From: Eumeta japonica
Taxonomy: Eukaryota; Arthropoda; Insecta; Lepidoptera; Psychidae
Direction: 5' to 3'
Assembly (NCBI GenBank): GCA_005406025.1
Contig: BGZK01000532.1
Span: 62,001-126,000 of the forward strand
DNA length: 64,000 nucleotides
The position numbers and the translations under genes are program-made. The notes below the pieces were generated by a model that saw nothing but the letters and a program-made list of their open reading frames with translations, had not been told where the DNA came from and did no database searches. Below are positions 1 through 11,527 of this stretch, piece by piece. Each line of letters begins with the position of its first letter. The stretch's first letter is position 1.

Positions 1-2590
1 GATTGGAGATTCATGTTGTCATTTAATCTTTATTTATCCTGTACTAGTAGAAAAAAAAATGAATATTTCAAATCATTTCCAATTATAAATTTTAGTCATA
101 ATCATCTTCAATTGTTTGAATTATCATTTTCGTTTTTAATAAATATATGAGTTACTTTTGCATTTCTTGATGTTTTTATTTTTCAAATGGTAGTTGTAAA
201 GACTACATCTGCAGTACTATAATTATTTTCTTTTTCTAAATAATAATTACAAACACATCTAATTAATAGAATGAGATTTTCAAATTTTATCAATGATGAC
301 TGATTTTATGTGCATTTGGATATTTAGCCTTTATTTAGGGATTTTAACATGTGATAACCTGGTGATCAGACATATTTACACTTAATTTAATTTACAATCA
401 ATATTTCTACATCATTAATAAACTTTGACAACTCATATTCAATGGCAGTTTTTTAGGACAAAGACAGACTCGAAGATTTTTAATAGAAAGAACAATAACT
501 TGATTTGTACAATTTTTTTACATACTACATAGCATTAAAAATATTGAATTTCATAATTTGGTAATTAATTTAAGTGTTTAACAATTAACAAAATCTGGCA
601 ATAAATTGCTAACTCGAGGGATGTACATAAGGAATAAGGTTTTTTAATAAATTGTATAGTAACCTTGGTTTTTAACATTGTGTTATTTCAAATTAATAGC
701 TTCTTTTACAGCGTGAATGGACTTTTACCTCAAATAATACCTATCTCAGTTGAAGTAACACTTAGTAATCGTGGTGAATGTGAATGCTTTGTTTTCAATT
801 TATTAATATATTCTAATAGATAAGAGGCATGACTTTATGACAGAAAATTTATAATAATATGTGATTTTGATCATTTATTTTTATTTAATAGGCCATTTCG
901 TAACAACACCGGAAATATTTAATATTTTGAGAATACCATTAATTTAAAAGCTATGAAAACAAATATGAAAAGAAATGAAAATGCTTTTAATATGATTTAG
1001 CTACATTTTGTGCATGTAAAAAATGTTATATCAAATAGAAACCAAATTTCTTCATATAGATAATGGTTTTGACTAAAGAAACACCCATGGAAGTAAACTT
1101 CTAGTGTTTTTAAAGTATTGTGTTAATTATAAGGGCCTAAGTATTTATATTTAAAAAAATATTGCAATAACAAACAAGTGGTTTTATTTTATTTATGAGC
1201 CTAAATATGTATGTAATAGAATTACAATTCATGTAATTTTCATAGAATTCAATACAACAAAAAATTGCATCATCATGGGACTATTTGCCACTGGAGTAGG
1301 CTAAAAAAAATATCACCCAAGGTTTGTGCAAGGGCTGATATTCACCCAGAATAAAATAAATGCGACATAAAAAAATGTCTATCTTGAATACCTAAGTGAG
1401 AAATCAAACATTATCTTATTATAATCAACATACCATCCATGTAAACTACTAGGCTGTTTAAGCAATTTTAGTTTTTTTTTTATCCATTTTCATGCAATGT
1501 ATGTATCACTTATAACAGAAAAATATACGACTGCCTGTGAAATGAGGGCTTTTTTAACACTTATTGTATAACAGATATAATTTATTATGAGAAAAAGTAT
1601 GTAGTCAATTATTTTTTATTGAAAACAGAGCAATGACCTGATTTTCACTTTGTTTCAGTCATTGGTTCTTCTCTGATAATCATAGGCCTCAATTCAGATT
1701 TTGCTATATACTATTCTGTGCCATTTTTATCTAAAAGTTGCCTGCGACCTTTTATAGATCAGTTTTTATTTGAGACAACACATACCAATCTCTATATGTG
1801 AATAAGTGACTTAATGATTATTTATTGATTAAATAAGTACTATTTAATTGTAAAACGGGGAATAAAATCCCTAAAGTAAATAAAACTTGTGGTAACTGAT
1901 TGTCTTGGCCAAGTTCACAAGTTAGCATCACAACTGAAATGAAATTGAGTTGATCTTCAAAAGTTTAAAAGGCTGTAAAATAAAAACTGTTAAGATGTAT
2001 TTATTAATGTCACTTGAGAAAGGCCAATAAAAGTGTTAATTAGTGAAACTTTATTTGGTTTTGAAACCATTACAATGTTTTGAAAATTGACTTTTTTTTT
2101 GCTAGAAAAGCCATAAGAATTTTTGTTAATGCTTTTAATAAAATTTAATCACTAAATTATTTAAAAGAGAAATAAAAATTTCAAACGAGGCATAGGCTAT
2201 GTACCCATTTCACATGCATATATTTTTATAACAGACAATTGTGAAGTTTGAGTATGCATAAGTTTGGATAATGCTGTGGCTAGTTGTCATCTATGTTTGC
2301 AGTGTAGGTCCTTTTAGTGACTTGCAATCACAAAAAGGGACTTTTGTTAATCCCTACAAGAACATAAAAATGGTACAATCTTGCTTCAAAGATTAATTTA
2401 GACATAAAAGTAGTCACACTCTATTGCTGTATGACTTACATTAAGACTATATACAACAGATTTATGTTCATATTTAAACTATCTTCAAGATGGATATATG
2501 ATCTAACTTTGGATGTAAAAGAAAATGGGAAAAGTTATATTGCCTTCATTTAAAGAAATTTTTGTAGCGGCCATTCACCTTAATTTAAAT
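1..2590 (-). other. AT-rich DNA, possible 3' UTR of a minus-strand gene
   Basis: No open frame of interest and no repeat that I recognise. The stretch is strongly AT-rich with many TTTATT motifs, which would be AATAAA polyadenylation signals on the minus strand. If the coding patch at 2591-2698 is a true terminal exon, the 3' UTR would run from 2590 toward position 1. That is inference. It may equally be plain intergenic DNA. Confidence 0.3.
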
Positions 2591-2698
2591 TCATGCCATA
2601 CTTTCTTGGAGCGTCACATGGGGGAAAAACTCGCACATTTGCTTGGCAAATGTGCGGCATCGATGAAGAAGGCCACGTAGGGCAGCGCGGGAGGCCTC
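2591..2698 (-). CDS. Candidate terminal coding exon, unrecognised protein (partial)
   Basis: This is a sharply GC-rich patch in AT-rich surroundings. On the minus strand the sequence GTTGCAG ends at 2699 and can serve as a splice acceptor. From 2698 one frame reads 35 codons to a TGA at 2593-2591, beginning EASRAALRGLLHR and ending TLQESMA. A second frame, shifted by one base, is also open and reads RPPALPYVAFFIDAAHL before a TGA at about 2614. The second frame has more G or C in third positions, so I cannot decide which is used. The pyrimidine tract before the acceptor is weak. I recognise neither peptide. No upstream exon was identified, so gene identity and exon phase are unknown. A GC-rich fragment of an unknown repeat is the main alternative. 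Confidence 0.4.
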   Translation of the reverse strand, partial: EASRAALRGLLHRCRTFAKQMCEFFPHVTLQESMA

Positions 2699-4050
2699 CT
2701 GCAACCGCTTACTCTTAATTGGGACATTATGGTTAAAATTTTAATTATGGCGGATAATTGCCATGATTGAAGTTGATGGAATTTTTTCATGTTTTTAAGT
2801 ATAAAGTTTAATTCACATATTTGTTTTGAAGACAGTTTATATATTGACGCGAACATATTGTATACCACAAAGTAAACATTCTGTCACTGATGTAAACTTC
2901 TGAATAAATTAACAGTACCATCTAATTGATTCTTTGGTTTACTATACTGTGATAATTGAGTTACTGAGGTGTACATCCTAAAACTTCTGTGAGCGCCTTT
3001 TTAAAAGCAACAAATTTTCCTTGATGTGATTTTGATGAAATAAAGCTTAAATGTTATTACAAGCTATGCTTAATTCATCTCTATAAGAATGATGAAATTT
3101 TGTTGTAGTAGTTTTGGAGAATACCATGTTCAAACGGACAGACAAGTTCTACAACAATGGTTTTATAACAATTGGATCCTGTTATATTCCTTACATCACT
3201 CGCAATTAGTTTTAGCAAATATTTCAATGCACTCGTGCAATTGTTTTAAACTTTTATTATATTTAACATCATTCAAAGTACATTAATTATTGTTGTACTA
3301 GATCCAAGCTAGAAAATGTTTGTGTGTTATGTGTGCATACCATAATTGATCTACTCTATAATGTAGGGTTAGCACAATGTTTGGATTTCTCATTCTTATA
3401 GAAATTAATTTGCAAATAGCTCTCCTACTAGAATTTGGAGTGATTTTTGAATCTTGATCCCAGTTTCAATTTGTATTGGTAACGAATTTTTAGTGACCTG
3501 TATACAATTAATCTTTATCATATTGACAGATTTCTACATATCTCATCACAAAATGTCTCCAGTTTTGAAGTCAAGATTGCGATTTGTTTATCTATACTGA
3601 ACGTTATGTCACGGGTTCCGATCAATGTATTTCTCATACAACTTAACTTGTTTTATTATAATATTGTATGGAGTTATCATTTGCAATAACTAATATTTAG
3701 ATTTTTTGAAAACTTTTTTTCTTCCTGAGGTAGATATATAGTTGCCATCTTCAGCAGTTAGTTGTCTTTTTAAGTATGTTTAATATGAGTATGAGTGTAC
3801 AAAGTGTATGGTCACGCAGTTACAATTTCAATCTTGAGCACATTCAGAGGTGCAATCTGCTTTGTTTTTAAAACATCTAGATGTTTTATAATCATATGTG
3901 TTAATCTGTCAATCTTCTTCATACACTAACAATCTGAATTTTGATCGTCAACTTTTCATACATCGTGGTTGTGATTGTCTGCATGCGGGCCGCCTATAGA
4001 TTGAGAGTGTCATTACTATTAGTATTAAGACTAAGATGGTGATTTAGGTT
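2699..4050. other. Stretch without a recognised gene
   Basis: AT-rich DNA. The 65-codon frame at 3089-3286 has no feature that sets it apart from chance. A short CAT/ATC-rich run near 4050 belongs to the next element. Confidence 0.5.
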
Positions 4051-4388
4051 CATCATCACCATCATCATTATCATCATTTGTTCAAACTTCAGCCAGTCAC
4101 AATGACTGAAGGGGACAAGTTCCAATACATCGAAGGGAGCATAACTAGATGAGGTGATTGTAGGTTCTAGTCTGGATTAAGAGTAGCGAGAGTGTAGAGC
4201 CAGCCGGTATTCGTGTAACTTTTAGCCAGAAACTGAAGTCGGGATAGGTAGAAGATATTATAATGTGTCAATAAATCTAGTGGGAAGGGTAAGAACATTA
4301 TGTTTCTTTTTCGTTCTTCATTTCCTTCGCTTGCTCGATTTCTGAGCGTTGGAAGAGTTCATCTGCAGCCTTTTTAATTTCTCTATCA
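4051..4388 (-). mobile_element. 5'-truncated copy of the (CAT)n-tailed retroelement
   Basis: The segment is clearly homologous to the left end of the element at 31399-33424. It starts with a CAT/ATC run, then CTTCAGCCAGTC, then the shared block GTGTAGAGCCAGCCGGTATT, then GTGTCAATAAA and the start of the first internal repeat unit (CATCTGCAGCCTTT). Homology stops near 4388, so this copy keeps only the 3' end, with the microsatellite as its tail on the minus strand. Compared with the longer copy it lacks about 20 bases near 4334. 5' truncation is typical of target-primed retrotransposition. I found no target-site duplication here. Confidence 0.7.
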
Positions 4389-7332
4389 GTGAACCATGCA
4401 ATACGTCACGAAGACGTGACGTCAAATACACTAGGAACATTGACACGCCTTAATTCGCCTCTAAAGGACCGAACTTCCCGCGCAGCCACAGTCTCCCATA
4501 TTGAGATAGTGATTTAGATTATATTAAAATTAAAATGAGAATTTATATAGGAATTAGAAAAAGACATCAATGGGTCTTAACTTAAACTGTGAGCTATATT
4601 TCACCTGATTCCTTTAATCAGAACTGGATATTATTAGTCTTATTCTGTAGTGATCTACATGATCTCGCATGCAAAAGGTAGTGTTAAATATATGCGTGCT
4701 ATATTACTTCATATTCTCGAAGCGCCAAAGACTGAGGGAATTGTTCTCTATTCGAAGAAAAAGTAATTGAAAGATCGTTTTGAGCAGTTATGTTATCATA
4801 TCTTTGTTATTCTTTAAAAGAAATAACTAAGTTTTCTTTCACCTTCAAGAACGCACCAGATTAGCGTTGTCTGATTTTCACATGAAGTGAGTTTATATAT
4901 TGTGTAATAGAAATAAGCTCTAAAATTTCAAAGATAATGTATAGAGTATCTGTAAAAATTTACGAAATATGTTTACTATCTACGATTTTTGTTTTTGTCC
5001 AACTCGCCAAAAATGTGTATTTTCCTAATAGAAATGTCAAAACTATAAAATAAGAGGTCGAATGTTAAACCTCTCGCAATTGCACCCGTTCTGTAGTAAA
5101 AATGTTCTACAGCTTTCCAGTGTATCACCCATTTTCGTTTTTGCCCGCTGGGCCGAGGCCCCGGGCCCCCGGTCTGATGGCGATCCCGAAATACCGTCAT
5201 AGTCTTTTAAACTTTTACGTAAAATTACATTTATTTCAGTCACGTTTCATTTAGTTTTCTAAAAATGTCCTAAACTCAGTGCCCAAGGGCCGCTGCACAG
5301 TCTAAAGCGGTTATGTAGCGGTCCTTGCATCTCCCTTTCATTTGTTGCGTTGCGCGAAAAGGACAGTCTTATAGAAAGACGCTTCTCTGGGGCATCGTGC
5401 TAGACCCGTTGGTGTCGCCGGGAATTTTCGCCTGCCCACTGATGTCTCATGTGTGTATTCTTGTCTCTGATTTCTTCTCGGAACGTTTTCAACGAGAATC
5501 AACTGCACACGCCGGGTATTTTTAGTCACGACCAAAGAAGACCAAAACAGATTAACGGTCGCGGTCGACCTACGGCTAAAGTAAATTCATTTTGAGAACA
5601 ATATTATTTTTTATGGAGTTTTTTTTTTACGGCTTCAATATGCAATCAATGGTTACGATCTGACGTTGACAACGTTTCTTTAAAAGACAATTTAATAAAA
5701 GCTATTAGTTCTTATTTAGAAAAACCCATTATGCGTATTTCTCTCTGTTCGAATTCGGCCATCAGACTCTACACCGTAACCTCTTGTGGCACGCACGTAT
5801 AATAGATATGGATGTATGTGCGTATGTTGGTATGTACCTATTTGCTCACAGCAAAACCTTTTCCAGTAGTCGAGTCCTAGATAAGTACAGGATGCAGAGC
5901 AGGTTTGCGGCTGGCGCAGTCCCTTGACCTCGGCCGGTTCTGCTACCACTATCTACCTGTATTTTATCCATTCAAGTGGGCACCTTACTAGTATACATTT
6001 TTGAAATATATAATTAATTCCTGTCTTTAATTTTGGGCGCGTTCTTAAACATTGTTTCTTTTTTAATTTCCTTGTAAGAAAATTGAAATTTAAGAACTTA
6101 TTTTTATCCAGAATCGAAAATCAAGATTTAATCACATGTCGACGTTTTGAAGTTTTAGGAAACTTTTCCTACTACATACTTGCACCGGGATGTTCTTGTG
6201 TATGCGTGCATGCGTACGTAAATGGACCGATCGTAATCGATCTTGCGTCATACGAAAGAACTTGACTGAACTTAGGTTACCTGAAAATATTATACCATTC
6301 TATTAGATTTCTATTATTTGCTGCAACTTTTTTTAAAATTGTTTCTAAATTATAGAACTGATCATTTTCTATAGAACTGATCATGAATAGCGCAAACTTG
6401 GTCGATGACGGCTCATTTTTTCTAGAATTATCGTAAACGAAAAATTTTCAAGAATAAGCTGCGTAAAATTACTGTCGCAATTCTCATTCAAGTTTATTAA
6501 ATTCATCAAAGATATCCTTAAACGTTAAAAAAAAAGGTTTTTAAAACAACAAAATTGACCGTTTGATTTTTACCGACTCTTTGAATTCAAAAAATGGCAT
6601 CGTATGTCTATCTTTGTTCAAAACGTTGCGTCATTTAAATATCCTTTGAAAATATTTAAAAAATTACAATAAGGAAAATTTTATTCCTTTTAATGATCAT
6701 TAAATTTTGAGCTCGATAAGGGAAGGATAATGTTTTTACACTTTCCAAGTTCGAAACCATTATTCTTTGAACAATACGGAAAGTTCTACAGCTGGCTTGC
6801 TAAAGTCAAAGTTCAGATTTTTAATTAATCAAAATATATTAAACTGAAAACATATCTTCCCGTCGACTTCACATTTTCCTGGGCGTTTTGAGATGTGATG
6901 GTTTCACAATGTTACGAATCAATACAAAATCAAAGGATCAAGCCTTCAGAGTACCGGAAAGGATCACTTCAGTCCGTGTTTCACTCTCCATCGGATCTAG
7001 GTGTGACGGGTGGCAAATCTTCTCGTCGCAATTATGATTTCTGATTCTCCGTTACGGAAATTTGTTCCTAAAGCCGGTATTGCTATATATATATAATCCT
7101 TGCTAGCTCTTGTGATTGTTCACAGTAAATTGAGTAACTGGAATTACTTGTTAGTTGAATAATTAATACACAAAAGACCAGCAACAAAGTAGAAAAAAAA
7201 AATGGGCCAGACTAATTAGATCGGTATTGCTAGACATGCGATTACTTGTAGTACCTATATTTATAGTAACTGTCAGTAAATTCTGACTCATGACTAATAA
7301 TTAAAACATAAACAGCTAGCAGTATAATAAAG
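4389..7332. other. Stretch without a recognised gene
   Basis: Mostly AT-rich. A GC-rich block at about 5140-5180 (CCGCTGGGCCGAGGCCCCGG) and a moderately GC-rich block at 5320-5540 give overlapping short frames on both strands, none recognisable. A pyrimidine-rich TTGCTCACAG at about 5850 resembles a splice acceptor but no coding exon follows it. Confidence 0.45.
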
Positions 7333-8107
7333 ATAAAAAACCAGCCAAGAGCATGTTGGATCGTGCTCAGTGTAGGGTTCTTAAGCCTCTTTTACAAAGA
7401 AATGCATTACAGGTGAATAAACTACGTTGTTACACTTTTATTCATGTTTCCCGCACACAATAAGTGTAAGCACTTTACTCACCTATATCCAGAGAAACAA
7501 GTGGGTATGTCGACTACTAAACGAGTGTAAACCAAAAAGCACCAGCAAGAGCGTATCTTTGTGGCAACTTTACAGGTCCTTTTGTTGAGAAGCGCAGGTT
7601 TTCGGCAATAACTCAAATACTGTACATCCGATCGCGTTCAAAATAATTTTCGTTGAATGTATTTATACAGTGTCACCTTTGTAATTTTTTTCATATTTTT
7701 TGGATATACGGTTAAAAAATAAAAGGCGCGCGGGGGGGGGGGGATACACAATTTCTGTCACTTTCGGAGTGATTCATTCCGAAAATATTCACTTAGTCGA
7801 AAAAATTGCTTAGAAGCCTTAGTGTTTTTAATAGAACTGTCGAAATATGTGTCATACGTTAATGTTTGCCGAAAAAAATTTTTGTCAGCTTCTGTTACAT
7901 GTATGGAGTGCCCCACTTAGAAATATTTATTTTTGGTTATTTAACTATTAAACTAAGTAGCGACTCATACAACACACCTACTCTATAAATTTCATCAATA
8001 TTCATCGTGTAGTGTTTGAGTAAAATGCTTGTGACATACGGACGGACATGACGAAACTATAAGGGTTCCGTTTTTGTCATTTAGTCTCGAAACTCTAAAA
8101 ATCGGCC
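7333..8107 (+). mobile_element. Non-coding 'GGTTCCG' element, copy 1
   Basis: Starts AAAAAACCAGCCAAGAGCAT with TAGGGTTC shortly after. Ends with GACATGACGAAACTATAAG, GGGTTCCG and CGAAACTCTAAAAATCGGCC. TAGGGTTC near the start and GAAACTCTA near the end are decayed inverted terminal motifs. It aligns along most of its length with 20563-22088, for example CATGTTTCCCGCA, ATGTCGACTA, TTTTCGGCAATAACTC and TATGGAGTG. It carries no protein. This kind of repeat is widespread in Lepidoptera and was presumably moved by another element's enzymes. A run of 13 G at about 7730 lies inside. Confidence 0.7.
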
Positions 8108-9041
8108 ACTCAATTAGATATATCTATATAGTTTCGTCATGTCGGTAAATCGTCACTTTTCTGCGCATGATTTTTATAGTATACCCGAGTTACGTCCGCC
8201 CTCGACCCGTACAGTCATGAAAATGACAGTGGAACAGTTTGCCGTCATTTATTTACTATCCGCATGCGCCGAACGCTGAAAGGTAGTCGTTTTCAGATAT
8301 GATTTACATATTAAATTTGTGACAGTCCATAGGTGTAACATGATTCTGATCAGTTTTGATCCTACGTGTGATATGGCGCAACTTAATACGTTAACAATCT
8401 TTATGGTTTCGTGAGTGCTATTATGCGAATACAAAAATAATTGATTTAAGATGCGGCCACTAGATGACATATTGACGCGACGAGAACAATAAATACTGTT
8501 GCTTTTAGTTTTGAAAATCTCTTATAGATGCACAAATTTTTAATATTCTCATTTAATCTTACCTTCTTAATTAATATTTTAGTAAGATAAGATTATTTAA
8601 ATTATTATTATGATTACAAAAGTGTGTAAGTCTCCTATCCTTTCTGGGAGTATAACATTTTTAAAAGTTTTTTCAAATACATCCTGAATGAAACTAATGA
8701 TTAAAGTTCGCTCATTTTAGAGTACCTGCCTGAAATTTCGAGATCAATACATACTGTGATAAATTTTGAATAAACTAAAAAATACAAATTTGTAGTAATC
8801 TAGTATAATTCTGAGTTATCTCGGAATGCTATGCTATGAATATCTCGCTATGCCCATCTATACACGCGGTAGCGCGGCAAGCCAACAGAACTGGCGAGCA
8901 ACACCGTGTTTTGTATTATGTTTGTTGTTGTATATTATAGCCTTCGCAAGTTCTAAAGCTGTGAGTTCTTATTTTATTCTTCCAAAGTTTTGGCTTGCTG
9001 GTAGAAACTAGCCATCGAAAATAGCGCTCTTCCATGACTTT
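8108..9041. other. Stretch without a recognised gene
   Basis: AT-rich, with a short mixed-composition part at 8150-8480. The small frames at 8249-8470 (minus) and 8826-9011 (plus) have no recognisable similarity. Confidence 0.45.
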
Positions 9042-9090
9042 TTTAGTAGGTACTTAATAATAATTCGTATTTTATTAAGTACCTACTAAA
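9042..9090. repeat. Perfect 19-bp inverted repeat
   Basis: Arms 9042-9060 (TTTAGTAGGTACTTAATAA) and 9072-9090 are exact reverse complements separated by 11 bases. The arm contains GTAGGTACTT, a motif often seen in small lepidopteran palindromic repeats. It could be a minimal foldback element or a transcribed hairpin. Confidence 0.8.
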
Positions 9091-10300
9091 GTATACAAGA
9101 AGAAATGATAATTTAAGTTATTATAAAATATTTTATGTTGTTATGAATAAATTTCAGGACTGACCATTGAACTTGGCATTCATTTAAATCTAACTTCTTT
9201 TGTTGTCGAAGTCAACAACCAAGATATCATAATATTGAACTTCGTTCTAATTTCACATTTATATCCTTGATGGGATTAAAATCAAACAAATTGATCGGGA
9301 GATATCTTTGGAGAAATATTACAAAACATGTTTTCAAGTGACTAACGAAACAATTAATTTATTAAGTTTGAGTTTATGATATTTTTAAAAGTCTTATGTA
9401 TTTTACATTGACCAAAATTTGAGCTCCATCGGTTGATTAGATTTTAAGTTAATTCAAAATAAATTGTTCCTATTTTTTTTTAGTAATTTTAAAATTGTGA
9501 AATAGATCATTTCCAAATTCTAATCAGCTTTAATAATTAAGAAATAATTAAGACTATTCCGAAATATTGTTGGAATGCAATTTTTAAAGTGTGTTTTTTT
9601 GGAAAAAAAGCTTCTAAATTGGTCATCGGATTAAAATCTGGTCACGACATTTGAAAGAATTAATATTCATCTTCTATTGAGTTGACCGTTTTCCAGATCT
9701 TGTTTATTAAATTTAATAAGCCATATAAAGTCTAAATGTTAATTAGACATTATACAGCTTATTAGCATTAATTAGTTTTGTTCTATCTTTTATTGTATTA
9801 TAATAATATATCTATATAACTCATAAATATAAAGTCAACGTTTATTTTATTTTTTTTATGCATACCTATACAATTGATTCCATTGCGATTGAGAGATTTA
9901 GCATTTTATTTTTAAACCATAAATTTCTTATAGGTTCTTATACGTATAAAAGTAAAGAACTATTTTTTAAACTTATTCAATATTTTAAGCTCAATAGTTT
10001 CGGAGATAAGGGGAATGGCCAATTTTCATCAATTTTCTTAAATAAAACTTTTTATTTCAAAATCACAAAATAAGCAAAATATATATTTGAGATCCTCACA
10101 ATAAGTCTTTTCATTTGATTTGTCACGCGGTACAGGTTGCAGTTTCTTTTTCAATTTTCTAATTTGCCCCACAGAAGTTAACCTCATATTCAAATTTCAT
10201 TTATTTATGTTAATCGTCCGACTTTCGGTCACAGAAATTCGTATTGTGTATATCAACTTTTAGACTTAATCGATCCAGTACATTTGGAGAAAATTTGCTG
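9091..10300. other. Stretch without a recognised gene
   Basis: Very AT-rich. The frame at 9858-10073 has the composition of its surroundings. Bases from about 10110 may already belong to the repeat whose end is at 10387. Confidence 0.45.
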
Positions 10301-10387
10301 TGACAGACAGACAGTCACACGCGAGTGATCACATAAGGATTTCGGTTTTTCCTTTTCATTAGAACGTACGGAATTCTGAAAACGGCC
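10301..10387 (+). mobile_element. 3' end of a 'GGTTCCG'-class repeat
   Basis: GACAGACAGACAGTC is followed by GTGATCACATAAGGATTTC, GGTTTTTCCTTTTCATTAG and TACGGAATTCTGAAAACGGCC. The order (GACA)n, AAGGGTTCCG, TTTTTCC, TACGGAACCCT, CGGCC is the usual 3' end of a lepidopteran terminal-inverted-repeat element, here with several substitutions. The left boundary is unclear. Confidence 0.55.
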
Positions 10388-10659
10388 ATTATTTCGGCTT
10401 TGTGTCCGTTTATTTGTGTTACTGAACCCAACTATTAAATCGGCTCTAAAGTTTTTTTCACTAGTAGAAAGCTGCATTATTACTGAGTAAAATAGGCTAA
10501 TAACATTCGCCCACGCCTTCAAGCGCATATTCGTACTAGTAATCTCATTAAGAATTCTTTCACTCATAGATAGCTGTACTCTCCCCGAGTAGTATAGCTT
10601 ATATTCTAGCATATTCTTTTGGCTTCGTCTATATTAGTACCGTGGCTGGTATAGCGAAA

Positions 10660-10910
10660 TCAGAATTGAAAACGAGACGGAAGCCGAAATGGAAAAAGAG
10701 TCTGGAGACGAAATTGGGTCTGGGACCGGGGTCAAAATGAACAGTGTGACTGTATTGGAATCAGGGACAGTATTTGAATCGAAATTCAGAGCGGTACTGG
10801 AAATTGGGATTGACTACAAAATTGATGATAAATCATTTCTATCGAGATTATTTGATACAAGACGAAGGGACTCATTCTATGTCCACGCGGGCGTAGCTAC
10901 AGACTACGAA
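10660..10910 (-). repeat. Decayed 'GCCCGCG' repeat, minus orientation
   Basis: Read on the minus strand it ends near GCCCGCGTGGACATAGAATG, which matches GCCCGCGTACCCATAAAATG in the plus-strand copy at 15892-16085. The body is a degenerate purine-rich series on the plus strand (GGAAGCCGAAATGG, GGAGACGAAATTGGG, GGGACCGGGGTC), mirrored by the pyrimidine-rich series of the other copy. The 89-codon frame at 10689-10958 is a by-product of this stop-poor sequence. Confidence 0.55.
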
Positions 10911-11470
10911 TTGGAAAAGTTGAAAGCTTTAAAAATTACCTTTTCTGCTTCTTGTTAAGGAGCTGATGCCGAAATTCGTAACGTAAAACTGATAACGAGG
11001 CATGCCGATAGTTCGCTAATTCAATAAACAATGGCTGAATTGGTCGGTCAGAAGTAGTTACGACTTCATCCGAAGTTGTTTCGGTTGAACGCGAGTTAGA
11101 GCAGGGTTAGTTAATAGAAACAATCGTCTGGATTTATTTCATTACCTGGGGTATCACAAGAGCTAATAATATTGAATGGACCTATTTTTATCTTCAATAG
11201 ACAACTTTATAAATATAGGTGTTTCTGTTATATTCATATGTATTGTTGTGTATTAATTAAATTATCTAAGTGTAGACTACGAGGAATATTACTCAGTATT
11301 TTATTAATGTACATATTTATTAAAATCTAGTTGGTTACTCCTCGCTTCGCTGTGCGTGAATTATTTAGCAATTATTGTTGACAATCCGCTTTCGCTGCAG
11401 ATTTCGATTTTAATTCCGATCCTGTTCTCCATTTCAATGATCTTGGTCCTCCCTTGTACATTGCGTCTGT
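10911..11470. other. Stretch without a recognised gene
   Basis: Mixed, then AT-rich sequence. I see no gene or clear repeat until the LINE relic and the TA run. Confidence 0.45.
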
Positions 11471-11471
11471 G

Positions 11472-11492
11472 TATATATATATATATATATAT
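11472..11492. repeat. (TA)n microsatellite
   Basis: An uninterrupted TA run lies just beyond the 3' end of the minus-strand LINE relic. It is read as poly-Tyr-Ile in the antisense frame, which lengthens that frame artificially. Confidence 0.95.
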
Positions 11493-11527
11493 AATTAAAA
11501 GTTTCATCTTTTTATATAGACAATTTT

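Noticed and set aside
10689..10958. 89-codon plus frame rich in Glu, Ser and Gly
   Set aside because: Lies in a degenerate purine-rich repeat shared, in inverse, with 15892-16085.
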